A program made the position numbers and the translations under genes. The notes beneath the pieces are model-generated. The model was not told the origin of the DNA. It searched no databases and worked only from the letters and a program-made list of their open reading frames with translations. Shown one piece after another: positions 24,493 through 36,080 of a stretch of 64,000 nt of DNA. The stretch comes from Chrysoporthe austroafricana (Eukaryota > Ascomycota > Sordariomycetes > Diaporthales > Cryphonectriaceae). Positions within the stretch are counted from its first letter, which is position 1. Every line of letters begins with the position of its first letter. The stretch is taken from the NCBI GenBank assembly GCA_001051155.2, contig JYIP02000013.1:372001-436000 (forward strand), in the 5' to 3' direction.

Positions 24493-24929
24493 CCGATTCT
24501 TTCTTAGGCGTAGCCCAAGTCATATCAGTCGAAAAATATAGAAAGCACCAGGGAAAATAGCAAACAGAAAAAGAAGAAGAGGCGAGGGTTTGGTAACTCC
24601 TTCCAAGCCCTTAAGAGCATGGACCTCGAAGACCGAAAATTGTTGAATATTGACAAGGCCCTCAAGCACCCTCTTGGGCACCCAGGTGCTCCCAAGCTTA
24701 AGAAATGTTAGATTGATACTCCAGCGAACCTTATCGGACGAGCGGAAAGATAAACGGCCTTTCTAAACCCTTAAGGGGCCAGAGGGTCTTTTATATAAGG
24801 GCGGCTTTCCTCCCTTCCAAATAATTCAGGTCGTTAAGCTTCAAAATAAGGCCACATGTGGCGAAGAATAGAGTCCTATACCCTTTTCATATTCATTCCG
24901 CCCAACACCCACCCCCTAGAAAAGCAACA

Positions 24930-25303
24930 AATCCAGCTGCACCACACCCGCATCTGCGAGAGTCGACCCGGACAACCCTGAAAACCATAATCTTCCACTT
25001 CTCGTGCCGATCCGTCTGGGTCTAGTTTCTCGCAGGAAGGGGGCGGGTGACAACATTTGTGTATGCGGGCACTGTATGTGTGAGAGAGCCGCGAGAGATG
25101 TCTGTCCGGGCCCAACACCACGCCCATCCCAGCACGAGTCCAGCAGCATGCATCCCTAAGGACAATAATCAGTTGCATCACGCCCGCATCCGCAAAAGTC
25201 GGTTCGGACGCGCTTGGGAACAATGCGCCCCCTTCTACGCTTCTCATGCTAGGTCTGTCTGGGTTATTTTTCCGTAAGGCGGGGGCCTGGATAATAATGT
25301 TCT
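24930..25303 (+). repeat. Pair of imperfect direct repeats (about 130 bp each)
   Basis: 24930-25060 and 25167-25303 share the order of several blocks: a CAGCTGCACCACACCCGCAT-like block (second copy with C/T changes), GAGAGTCG or AAAAGTCGG, TTCTCRTGC, and a GTCTGGGT block followed by a GGGGGC-rich segment ending in ATTT or GTT. Differences are mainly transitions plus a few indels. The unit is not recognised. Confidence 0.65.
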
Positions 25304-25323
25304 GGATTGCATACCCACCTTTC

Positions 25324-25513
25324 GAAAATTAAACGAATAGAACAAAAGATTATGATAGTAGAGATGATATACCCATAACGGTCTGCTGTAGTGCTGTTCG
25401 AATTATCAAATAGTCTGTGTGTATCGGGTTCTGATGAATTACTATTAATATACTATAAGCTCAGGTAACTTCTGCTTACAAGACTCTGCTCCCGCGGAAA
25501 ACGGAGCCGATAA
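25324..25513 (+). repeat. Right copy of diverged direct repeat flanking the STAND gene
   Basis: Partner of 20995-21182 in the same orientation. It ends 285 bp before the start codon of the Baeyer-Villiger monooxygenase, so it may lie in that gene's promoter. Confidence 0.85.
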
Positions 25514-25798
25514 CTCCAGCCTAATGCAGACGGCTTCCAAGAAAACGTCAGAGTCTTATCTAGAAACGCCGAGCCACCAGCTTTTGGGCCTTAGCATAGA
25601 CGATTTAGAGTGCGGGGTCCGCTGCCAGACCGCTGTACATGAGAGATACGATATGAAAGGTTAAGACGCTGCTTCTTGTTACTTTCTATATTGCTCTACT
25701 TTCGTGTGGACGTCAGTCCCAATCTTTGTGATACAACACACGAATACTGTCTAGAGCAACCTGGATCAACAGGTCTCAGCATTTTGGTCGGTTCGGCA

Positions 25799-27854
25799 AT
25801 GGTCAAAGTTGCCTCAGGTGTGATGCCGGAGGATCTGGCGCTGCCCGTCTCCGGAACGGCCAGAGCGCCCTTCGTTTGCAAGGAAGAGCCCATCGAGAAT
25901 CAAAGACCGCTCAAGGTCAGAGTCATTGGAGCTGGCATTTCGGGTGTCTATCTCGGCATCAGGATTCCTCAGCGCCTGCGCAACATCGATCTCCAGATCT
26001 ACGAGAAGAACGACGGTATTGGTGGGACTTGGTGGGAAAACAGGTATCCTGGTTGCGCCTGTGACATACCGGGTGAGTTGAGTTGATTTGATGCATTTTG
26101 TCTACCGACGTCTGTTTTAGTCAGTCAACAAGGGCTCATTCAATCAAAGCACATTCGTATCAGTATACCTTCGAGCCAAACAAGGCCTGGTCTGGCTTCT
26201 ACGCCAGTTCGAAGGAGATCTGCAGCTATATTGAAGGCGTAGCTGAGAAGTACGGGGTGAAGAGATTTGTTCGACTACAGCATGAAGTTATTGATTGTAC
26301 TTGGGACGAAGGCCTCAAGCAATGGTAGGTCGACTTTCCTAGAAGATGCTGCTCAGAGCAATCGTTTGTGATGGTTGACCGTGTCTACAGGCGCATCACT
26401 GTCCAGCGGTTGGACACTAAAGAGAGGTTCTCGGAAACTGCAAATGTTGTCGTGGCTGCACGTGGCAGCTTGAACAAGATGAAGTGGCCAGAGATCCCGG
26501 GCATCGATAAATTCGAGGGAGAGAAGATGCATTCGGCAGCATGGAACGAGAAGTAAGTGCCACCAACCTATCCATTGGATGCGATCTGACCGCAGGATTC
26601 ATAGGTACGATTTCTGCGGCAAGAAAATTGCTGTAATAGGCGGCGGCTCGAGTTCGATTCAGATTGTTCCCGAGCTACAGAAGCTGGACGGAACAAAGCT
26701 CAATGTCTTCGTGAGAAACAAGACGTGGATCATAAATCGATTCGGAGACTACATCATGGGCCAGATGGGATGGGATACGAAAGAATTGGAGAGTGAGCTT
26801 GTGACCCGACCATGAATATTGATTCGAGCGTATACATTCTTCCGTGCCTGGTGCTGACTTGTATAAACCAGTTTCAGAAGAACGAAAGGCGGAATGGGAG
26901 GCGAATGACGCCGCGTACCTCAAGTTCAGAAAGCTGCTCGACGATGATGGCAACTTCGTCCACTTCTCGTCGCAGGCTGGCTCTGACATGCAAAAAGCTT
27001 TTGTCGAGACGTTCTCGAAAGTGACACAGGATACGCTCGCTAAGAGGCCTGACCTGCTCGACGTGTTCTCTCCGCCTTTTGCTGTCGGGTGCCGCAGGAT
27101 CACCCCCGGCCCGGGTTACCTCAAGGCTCTGTGCGAGCGCAATGTGGACCTCATTACCGATAACATCGACAATATCAATGAGATGGGCCTGGTAGTGAAC
27201 GGAAGGCAAATAGATGCCGACGTCCTCGTCTGCGCAACCGGCTTCGATACCTCCTGGATCCCGTCCTTTGCCGTGGTTGGCAGGAACGGCGTGAGCATAA
27301 CCGAGAAATTCACGCCGTTTCCACAGAACTACCTCTCAATAGCAGTGGACGATTTCCCGAACTACTTCATGATGCTTGGGCCAAATTCTAGCATAGGCGC
27401 TGGCTCTCTAAACCCGATCCTGGAGGCCGAGGGAGATTACATCGTCAAGTGCATCCGCAAGCTGCAGAAGGAGGATTATCTCACGATGGCGCCGAAGAAA
27501 GCGAGGGTACAGGACTTTTCAGACTTCGTTGGAGAATACTTCAATAGAACGGTGTACATGGACAAATGCAAGAGCTGGTACAAGACAGAAGGCGGCACAG
27601 GCGGACGCATCTCGGCTCTCTGGCCCGGGAGTCTGCTGCATCTGATGGAGACCCTCAGGGCACCGCGCTGGGAAGACTTTGATTTCGAATCAAAGGATGG
27701 AAATCGCCTCCGCTGGTTGGGCAATGGCTTCAGTGTCTGTTTGACGGGGGGCGGTGACCCGTCATTCTATCTGAACCCCGACGTTGTGGATGTGCCCCCA
27801 GTCGGAACGCCGGAGATGGATCCGAGGTATAAGGCTAGACCTTTCTCTCACTAA
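25799..27854 (+). CDS. Baeyer-Villiger-type FAD/NADPH monooxygenase
   Basis: Five exons: 25799-26072, 26150-26324, 26391-26552, 26605-26792 and 26872-27854, with introns of 77, 66, 52 and 79 bp, give 593 residues. The FAD Rossmann motif VIGAGISG lies at about residues 42-50, followed by GIGGTWWENRYPG. The Baeyer-Villiger fingerprint FxGxxxHxxxW is present as FEGEKMHSAAW near residue 190; it is followed by Asn instead of the usual Pro or Asp. The NADPH Rossmann motif VIGGGSSS lies near residue 213. Such enzymes insert oxygen into ketones or oxidise secondary metabolites; the substrate cannot be told. There is no backbone synthase nearby, so membership of a metabolite cluster is not supported. 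An alternative acceptor 9 bp upstream for intron 3 is also in frame. The gene appears intact, unlike its left neighbours. Confidence 0.88.
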
Positions 27855-29645
27855 AGCAGCAGACAGTCTGTGCGTCTGAGGGCTTTCTTGTCATTTTAGA
27901 TGTCAACTATTCACGATGTCATCCTAGTTGGTTCTTGTTTGACCGCAATCTTTTGTTTCTTTGCTCCGTCCTGAACATCTATTCCCACTGTGAACCCCAT
28001 GGAGTCTGTGACAGCCGCTAGCACAAGATCGGGTCGATACGTTGCTGCATATATTGTCCGGATATCCCGTCGTATTCTGCAGGCTACGATAACGCGTAGG
28101 CATTTGGATGCCGAAGCCTCGGGGAGTTTGTAGCTGTTGGATCGTTTCAAGCCTTGGATGCCATTTGAACTATCTGAAGCTAGGCGGATGAGCATTGGAC
28201 TTAGGACACCCAAAAGACGTTCGAAGTGGCTTCCTCTGATCTGATCTCGATATCCTGGGAGCTATATGCGCGCATCGAGGACAAATTGACCTGCACTTGC
28301 ATATCAGGAGACATGAAGGGGCCCATCGCCCTCGTGCTCCCCCAGCCTCGGCGTCACAAGAAAGAAAGATAGATTAAAAAAAAAGGTAAAGGAGGTCTTG
28401 TGAAAAGAATCTAGTTCTAATACCGTCTCCCCAGACCAACAGTGACGTCGCGACACTATCATGCGACAATCTGATGATCAGCAGCATCAAGTGCCAACAT
28501 GGTTCTGAGGTCGCGAAGAAGATATGCGAGGCTATTTTGTCTGACCACAGTGATGGCAATATCATCTTCTGATCAGTCTGGCTTGAGGGTAGATCGAGAT
28601 GTCTGTTGCTGAGATGAGGTGTCTAAATCCACATTTGTCGAGCATCCTAATTGAGACATCCGCCAGCCTTGATGGGTGGGAGGCTCTGCTAGGGTGTTTC
28701 AGAGGTCTCATCTGCCCCATCAACCCCAGAAAGATGAGGTCATTTGTCCCCAGCGTGAACTCCTGTCAGCCTGAGTTCTTGATAGCTAAGACGCTCCAAG
28801 AAGGTCTCGTTACTCCATGCATTCCACTTTCGATCTTGTATCTCGACTACGATGAAGCACGCCTACCACGTGCGCAACTCGGCCTGGCGGGTGACAGCGG
28901 CAGGGGCACCGCCGGTGTAGGTGGCACCAATGGGAACCTGCACACCACATCCTCGGTGAGGGAGGGAGATCTAGCTTGTGAATGAGGCATATTTTCCACT
29001 CTTATTTAATTTAATTAATTTATCTTTCAGGGGGGGGGAGAAAATGGATAAGAGGGGGAAGGAAAAAGAAAAAAAAAAGAAAAAAAGAAAATGTGGGCAG
29101 AAGACAAGAGGCAAAACCAGTCATACTGCCAAGCCGTTCAACACTGCCCCTCATTGCTATAACAGAGCCCTGCTGCGGGCTGCGGGATATCAAGTGCCCA
29201 TATGCTCTTGTCTCAACCCGAGATATCCTCTATCTGAGTTTGTGCCTCTAGTTCGAACATCCCAAAATCAAAAGACGGAGTTGTATCACCTCCATGTATC
29301 CGCTGTGCACATCGACTCACAAAGATAGAGTGACATGGCGACTAGGCATCAAGGCTTCCGTTGACTCACCGAGCAGCCAGGTGGGGTGATGTTCACAGCC
29401 TCAGTATGGGTGGCTGCGATCGCTGCAAGGGGATCCTGATATCTGGGCTTATGGTCAGGCTGCATGCAAGGGCGATGATCCAATTACATCACCTAAGGGG
29501 TCCGCGTGCTGTTTCTTCGGTGGTGAAAATTGAGGCCGGGGTCGACAGCGAGGTCCGCGATGCCGGTTTACCCCCACGCACCCAGCCCCGGGCCCTCGAG
29601 GTGCCAAATTCGAAGACATAAAATCAGATAAATTCATCTTATTGA

Positions 29646-29679
29646 GGGCTGCAGCCCGCGTCTCCCAGGAATCTGGGAG
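29646..29679. repeat. Adjacent palindrome and short hairpin
   Basis: 29646-29657 is a perfect 12-base palindrome (GGGCTGCAGCCC). 29662-29668 and 29673-29679 form a 7-bp inverted repeat (CTCCCAG/CTGGGAG) with a four-base loop. Confidence 0.7.
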
Positions 29680-32182
29680 CCGGACCGTCCACGATCTTAG
29701 CCTCCGCGATAATCATCACATGGTGTATGACGGAAGCCGCCTCGCCGTTCATCCAAATCGCAGCCATGGCCGCCCCATCAGGAGAACATCGACTCCGGTG
29801 CCGTTCCCTCCCACACCACCACCTCGGTGCTAGCGTCATCTTGTACGCCGTCGATTCGCTCCCTCTCGCCGCGGACCTGGGGGGATGACTGACACCTGGC
29901 GGCGACCCGCATACACTTCGGCAGCTTTGGGGGTCATATGGACATAGTGATGCCGGGACAACTCATCAACCACCATCACGACACGAGCGAAAACTTGGAA
30001 GTGCGAAGAGGAAAATAAAAGATGTGAGCTACTTCTTGCTTCCGACCGCCTGGAAACGGTAATGGACGCGAAAACGGGCGCGCGAAACGGCTGCACAGGA
30101 GTTTCCATAGGCCAAGCTCAATATCGATATCGTCCAACGCCTCTTCGGATCGGACAGATTAGCCATCTGCAGTGGTGGTGCACGTGGGTTGTCCTGATGC
30201 TGTCCAGCACGAGATACAGGGCTCGGATCGGTGATATCAAGCTCGGGTTCTAGGTATGACGAATATCTTCAGCTGATAATCTAAATGCCCATTGGCATGC
30301 CTAGCTGTACGGACGTATTGGGCGCTTGCGAGACGACCATAAATCCTGTCGGATTCGACGATGGAACGAGATGCACGGGTTCCTCTAATGCGTATGTATG
30401 CAGCATCATCCTTCCGCCATTTGTGTTCGACATGCCGGCAATCCCGGAAGCGGGTCACCAACACATGTCGGTCGCACGTGTTTGAGGCTGACTTCCTGTC
30501 ATACATTCTGTATGCTGTGGTTCGCGACTGACGAGAATCTTCTTGTTTAGTCTATACTCGAGGCCTTCCATACTATCCAACCCGGCGCTGTGATCTGTTT
30601 TTCCATTCAAACGCATCACCGTTTGCAGCGCAGGCTGCGACCTTCATACTGCTACCACCCACCGATGCTCATTACAGTGTTCCATACTATCAATCCCTTC
30701 AGCAACGCCTGAGATCATTCTGTTAGGCTGCCACAAACCTACGGGGGACTATCGTCCGGAGGCTGAAGTGCGGGTTTCTCATGACCCACACAATGAGCCA
30801 AGTAGCGGTCTGTCTATGACCATTATACGCGTTCAACAAAGTTTCTCTGTTGCTGCTGTGCCGCTTACATCAGCTCGCTTCTGCATGTAAGACGCTCTGT
30901 GTGGTCCTCGTACGCATGTCGATCCTACATAGGCCCCCACGAGGAGGTCGGGAAGTGCAGCCTTACGGGGCAGTGCCACCGTAGCATATGTCTTACTGAG
31001 CGACTTCACGCCAATCAATGAATATGGGTAGCCCATTGGACATCGGTCTGGTCAATTGCCTCACCGGTGTCTCGCAAAGGTGAGACTCTGTCGGCTCATG
31101 CTTTAAAAAGTTCTCAACCCCCCTCTCAAACTCGAATGTTGAGAGACAAATCAACCCACCCAAGGATCCAACTCCACCCAATACACTCTCATAACTCACA
31201 TGACAGCGAAGTCTCTTTGAGAAGACAGCTGCATTATTCTGAATATCCCACCGGAACTGCCACAAGCACCGCCGTCTCCGGTCAGCTTTGTGCACTTCGC
31301 CATCCAGGCCGGCAACATGGAGTCGATTACCGTCCCTGCCCTCACAGACTGCCCTCAACACCATCGCACCAGGGCAGAACGCCGATTAGACATGAGGTTA
31401 CTCTTTCCCAGGGCTTCTGGTCTTGCACGCGGCAAAATGAGGAGGGCTGCCGTGTCCGAGCGTGCGATCAAGACAAATGTCGGAAGCCTGAATGCGTGAG
31501 AGTGCTAGCATGAAGCTATGGGACCTGTGTTGTATGAGCTGCCGCATGAAAGCAGGCTGTATTTCCTGGACTTGCGTCAACGATTTGGAGACTTCCGGGC
31601 AGACGTGCAAGTAACCACGCAAAGAGAGCTAGTGGGGACTAATATGGAAAAGAAGGGGTCGGCCACACGGTCCATGAGGAAGGCGTTTGGTTAATCATTG
31701 ATGCGCAGTCAGCGAGGATTGTTGGCAAACCATGACAACTCAAGATGCACGTTATCTCGGGGGACACAGCACTTTGACGCCACCTATCGAGTTTCTCACC
31801 CGGGAATTCTTCAGCTTCGATAGCTTGGTGTAGCGAAACGGATATCTCGGCTGGATAGATTCTTGTTGAGACGTCCAGAAGGGCAGACATGTTCACCAGA
31901 TGGCGGTCACCAGATGTAGAGCGATGGATCTCACTTTTATGACTTATGCCATAAAAATCTAAGTGTCAAACAAACTAGTCTAGACCATCTTATGAAGAAT
32001 ACAGATTCTCAAGAATGAGATGTTGCTCGAAGCAGCTTTGCCTGCTTTCAAGATGCCTCCGCCCTCTCGCAGTATCAATCTCTGAGCTAATTTTCTCGCA
32101 GCGGGTCTTTTGTCACGACCAGATATAGATATAAAGCTAAGCCTTAATCACTGGTGAAGTCTATCACCTATAAGTACAGAAA

Positions 32183-32235
32183 TAGTGCGCTGTATATCGA
32201 GGATGTAGGATATGATTGTCTACATCCTCAATGCA
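32183..32235. repeat. Two-part hairpin
   Basis: The inner stem is GAGGATGTAG at 32199-32208 with CTACATCCTC at 32220-32229, perfect over 10 bp with an 11-base loop. Outside it TAGTGC and GCACTA add a second 6-bp stem across an uneven internal loop. No coding context; function unknown. Confidence 0.75.
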
Positions 32236-35200
32236 CTAAACCCCAAAAATCCAACGAGGACTAAGGTCGCGGCTCACGGTGTTCCCAGGAACGATGCGAC
32301 GGTGTGTGGACGATTGTGGGGGGCTCTATTAGATCGTATACATGCTGTATCAATTACTTTACATGGAGCTGCAGAAACCCACGCTTGATAGTGGCTGCCC
32401 ATCTTTGCAGATGGTATGCTCTATGTGCGGCCGCTTTCGTCTCCGTTGATTGTAGTGGTTCCGTTTAGCATTTTAGACTTTGTCTTTGCTGTGGATTGTT
32501 TAGAGATCCTGGACATTCTGGAGGACCTCGACGATATCGATGCTGGAGTAGAGTAGTGCACTTCGGTAGGACTGCTTCCTTGGACGACAAGTGAAGTTTT
32601 GGACGCGATCAGAGGGATAATACACTGGCCTAGAATCGGCTCTTAGCTGACATTTCATTAAAGAAAGATGCTATGGAAATACAGAATTGCATGTCGATGA
32701 TGCTATGTGAACGTTGAATGCTCGTGACAATCCAAAATGGCCCAAGGTGAGATTCCGATACCTGATCATTAGACAGATAAGCAAAGTTTGAGCAACAAAT
32801 TACCAGTACAGAGGTAATGACATGCGAACGCTGTGTGTATAGTCACCACTGATCTCGGCCTGCACTTGCATAGCAACCTGCAACCTTGTTTCTTGTGGTA
32901 TCCGATACCCACCACCGCAGGAGAAGGGTCGTGCGGGCAAAGAAAGTCCAAGCAAGTTGTACGAAGACTGAGGGCCATGGAAATCGGCAGGGGTAGGACA
33001 GTCGGCATGGGTTATTCGGGGGCTAACTTAATAGCATTGCACAGCAAGGAACACAGATCAAGGTATCCGCCTGCAGACTCAGGTGTTGTTGCTGTTGGCC
33101 TCAGCGCTGAGGGTTCTCTTGAGTCTTGTTGGACGGCGCCACGAAACCCCTTGCGTACGCTGTGTAAAGGTTGTTCAGATTGTATACAGGGTATGGTCTG
33201 AATTCTCAAAGTACGGGATGAACATCTGTCGGATTCCAAGGGAGCGAAATGAAGCCACCAGGAAGCCAGGGCCAGCTATACAACTGAAGGAGCAGCTGAA
33301 CGGCTGAAAGGCCAAGCGAACCCCCCCCCCCTGGCTAGGCAACAATCACCAGGGAAATTGCAATCAGATCACCAAGGTGGTACTTGTCTGTATAAACAGG
33401 CCCAGAGGGTACATCTGGGCCGGTCCTTCCCAAAGAACGGCTATGCAGACTAGAGTAGGGCGAAATAAACCAGTTTGCACCCGCCTTCCTTTCCCCGTTT
33501 CTGACAACATCGCGTACTAAAGAGCCCTGGCATAATTCAAAATTGAGGTATATGGCGGATTCACGCGGTCATCAATGCGCATTTTTCTAGATGCCTCTCC
33601 ATGTTGATGCCGTATCATATCGGGTGCTATATGAAGGAGTGTGGCTGTTACAGCAGACCCTCTCTTGTAGAAACCGGCAATAGGGTGGTTGGCTTGACTT
33701 CTATTCAACCTTGATCGCACCGCTGATAGGTTAAAATGATGAAGTGGTGGAGTGATCAGAAATGCAGAGCAATAGTGGTTGGCTGCGCAGAGACTTGTTC
33801 AAGTTTCAAATCGCGGTCGATGCTCTAAATAGATAGTTATAGATCCAACATCGTGGTTGATGTGATCGGAGGCTGCTCAAATCGCACGGCTGGTGAACAC
33901 ACTAGAACCCTTAGTACGTGCCAGATAATATTACGGAGAGGGTCAAGACACATCGGGAAGGAGATCATAATCCCCGTTGTCTGTAATATCGGGGCGACAG
34001 TCTACTGGTTCGGCAGACAGTATACTAATCTATGTTGACAGGCTTTCTCGCCATCGGGAGAAATTGTTGCTTCAACATGAACCAGTGGGTAGTATTCTAC
34101 AAGCGGAGAAGCGAATCTCATGGCCATTCGTGGAGGCCCCAATGCTACAGGTGAGGGCAGCCTTGGTTTTGCTTTGGACGTCCTGGAAGAATCGACTTCT
34201 ATGGTGCAATAGGCGAATTCGATCAGCTGTAGAGACAGCCGCCTACCAGACTGAAGATCCAGTGTCGCCCAACAATTTCTACCAAAGGCCGCTCGAGCCG
34301 CTGGGAGTCTACACACAACGGCAGCAGGCAGCTTTGTTGACAAAAAAGGCCTCGACTGTCTCACGACCAGGTCCTGCCGTCCCATATACACAGACGCGGT
34401 ACTAACTGCCTCAGTGCCTCGCAGAACAAGCTCGACTCCCAAAGAACTAACCGTTACTGCTACGCTTCACGTAAACGCATGAGGTTTATGAATGAATTTA
34501 TATTAGCCAAGGTGTCGTTGTTTGTGCCGGCTCAGTGCTACCAGCGAGGGCTCGTGAGGGAGGGTACGGAGAAAAGACCCTCATAGCAACCGCATTGAGG
34601 CCGACGCGGGATGTGGGATAGATGTTTCATACCCTACTTAGGCTGTCTACCAAAGAATGGCATTGCTCCAGCCAACCCAACCGTCACATGTCTACGGCCC
34701 GCGTCTTTTATCCGGGGCAGCGTACCAATATACCTCGAGACCCACCCTATCCATGGATCTTTGACTTCTGGCACATAGGACAGATGACAAGTGTGACAGA
34801 TTCCGGTGTGGCTGAGGTTCATCCAGGGCGCGGCCGCCCTCCTCGTCGCTCATTCATACTAATTACAGCGCGGAGGAGGGCGAACACTCCCGACTGTTTG
34901 ACGCTTCGGTCGCAAATACAGCTGCTTGAGGGAGGTGTCCGACCTCCGAGTTCGCACTTGAAACCCATCCGAGGGCTTCCCTGCCTCCGTGCTACTGATT
35001 GTGTATCGACCTCACATAGCGGCCGCAGAACCTCCGTGGGGCCCCCCGAAACGTGGCGCTCTAGGTCATCAAAAGTCTGCCTAGTAGCGCGCGATGGAGA
35101 TACGAGCAGCCCGCCAGCGACAGCCGGCGCGGCAGCGGCAGCAAGAGTAGAGGTGATCGTCCATCTTCCTCCTTCCCGTCCTAGGAGAATTATCCACCTG

Positions 35201-36080
35201 CCAGGCGGGAACGCGGTGGGCGATCACCTCCTCAATGGCTTAGGTGCCGCGCGGCCGGAAGACCCGGTCTCTGGATCCGAAGCTGGAGGGCGTTCTTCTG
35301 CGGGGCGACTCACGCCGAAGAAGGAAAGGAGGAAAACCAAGTAATTAATACCGTTGTGAACCCCCCAGAGCTACATACGACGGCCTAGAACGCTAGTCCC
35401 AGCCTCCGTACGACAATCTCGGGGTCTCCCCATGTTTATAGAACAGGCACCAGGAGAACAACGGGCTTACGCATTGGAAGGAAGTGGGACCTTACGACAG
35501 ACCCTTGGAAAGTTCGCCACTCATATCGCATAGCAAGATTGACGCACCGTACTGTCACCAGACAGGCAGAACTCAACAGCTGTCGAGGCAGGGGGTGTGC
35601 ATCGAGGGCTGGGCTGCCGTGGCCTGTTTCGGCCGGTGCACTAATTTGATGCGAGGGTAGAGCTAGTAGAAATCGCGACGGCGGCGATTCGTCGGAGCTG
35701 TAGCCGAACTCAAATCAACCCACATAGTACGTCGGCACGACCCCATATGCGGCACGACCGGTGAATGGCCGATGCCAGCCCCTTGGCATGATGGCACCCG
35801 GACGGGGTATCGGGGCGCCGAGAGATGCTTCAGGACAAGGTGCGCACTCGCGTACCATACTCTGTCTCCCCCTCGGCCAGATCCGGATCAGCGTCCCTGG
35901 GTCAGGGCACGGGTGGGCGAGCCCACGCAATCCAGCCTGCTGGGTAGCACATATTGAAATATTGGTGGGTCCCTCCTCTGCCTGGATGGCAGAGCTATCT
36001 AGACAATGCCTCCTCCGCCGACTTCTCAAATGCAGCATTCGTCCCGTCGTCCTTGACGGGCAGACAGACATTGGGCCAAC

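Larger units (their letters stand above)
24452..25323. other. 3' flank of STAND gene with low-complexity and duplicated sequence
   Basis: No gene is supported. A 21-T run (24472-24492) follows the stop codon closely. Two related segments of about 130 bp lie at 24930-25060 and 25167-25303. The stretch ends at the right direct repeat. Confidence 0.5.
27855..36080. other. Eight-kilobase gene-free stretch
   Basis: No reading frame here shows a known domain. AT content is higher than on the right side of the window, and short homopolymer tracts occur (28376-28384 A-rich, 29030-29090 G then A-rich). Small palindromes and hairpins are present at 29646-29679 and 32183-32235. The stretch may be old, mutated transposon sequence, but no transposase or polymerase motif survives that I can read. 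Confidence 0.5.
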
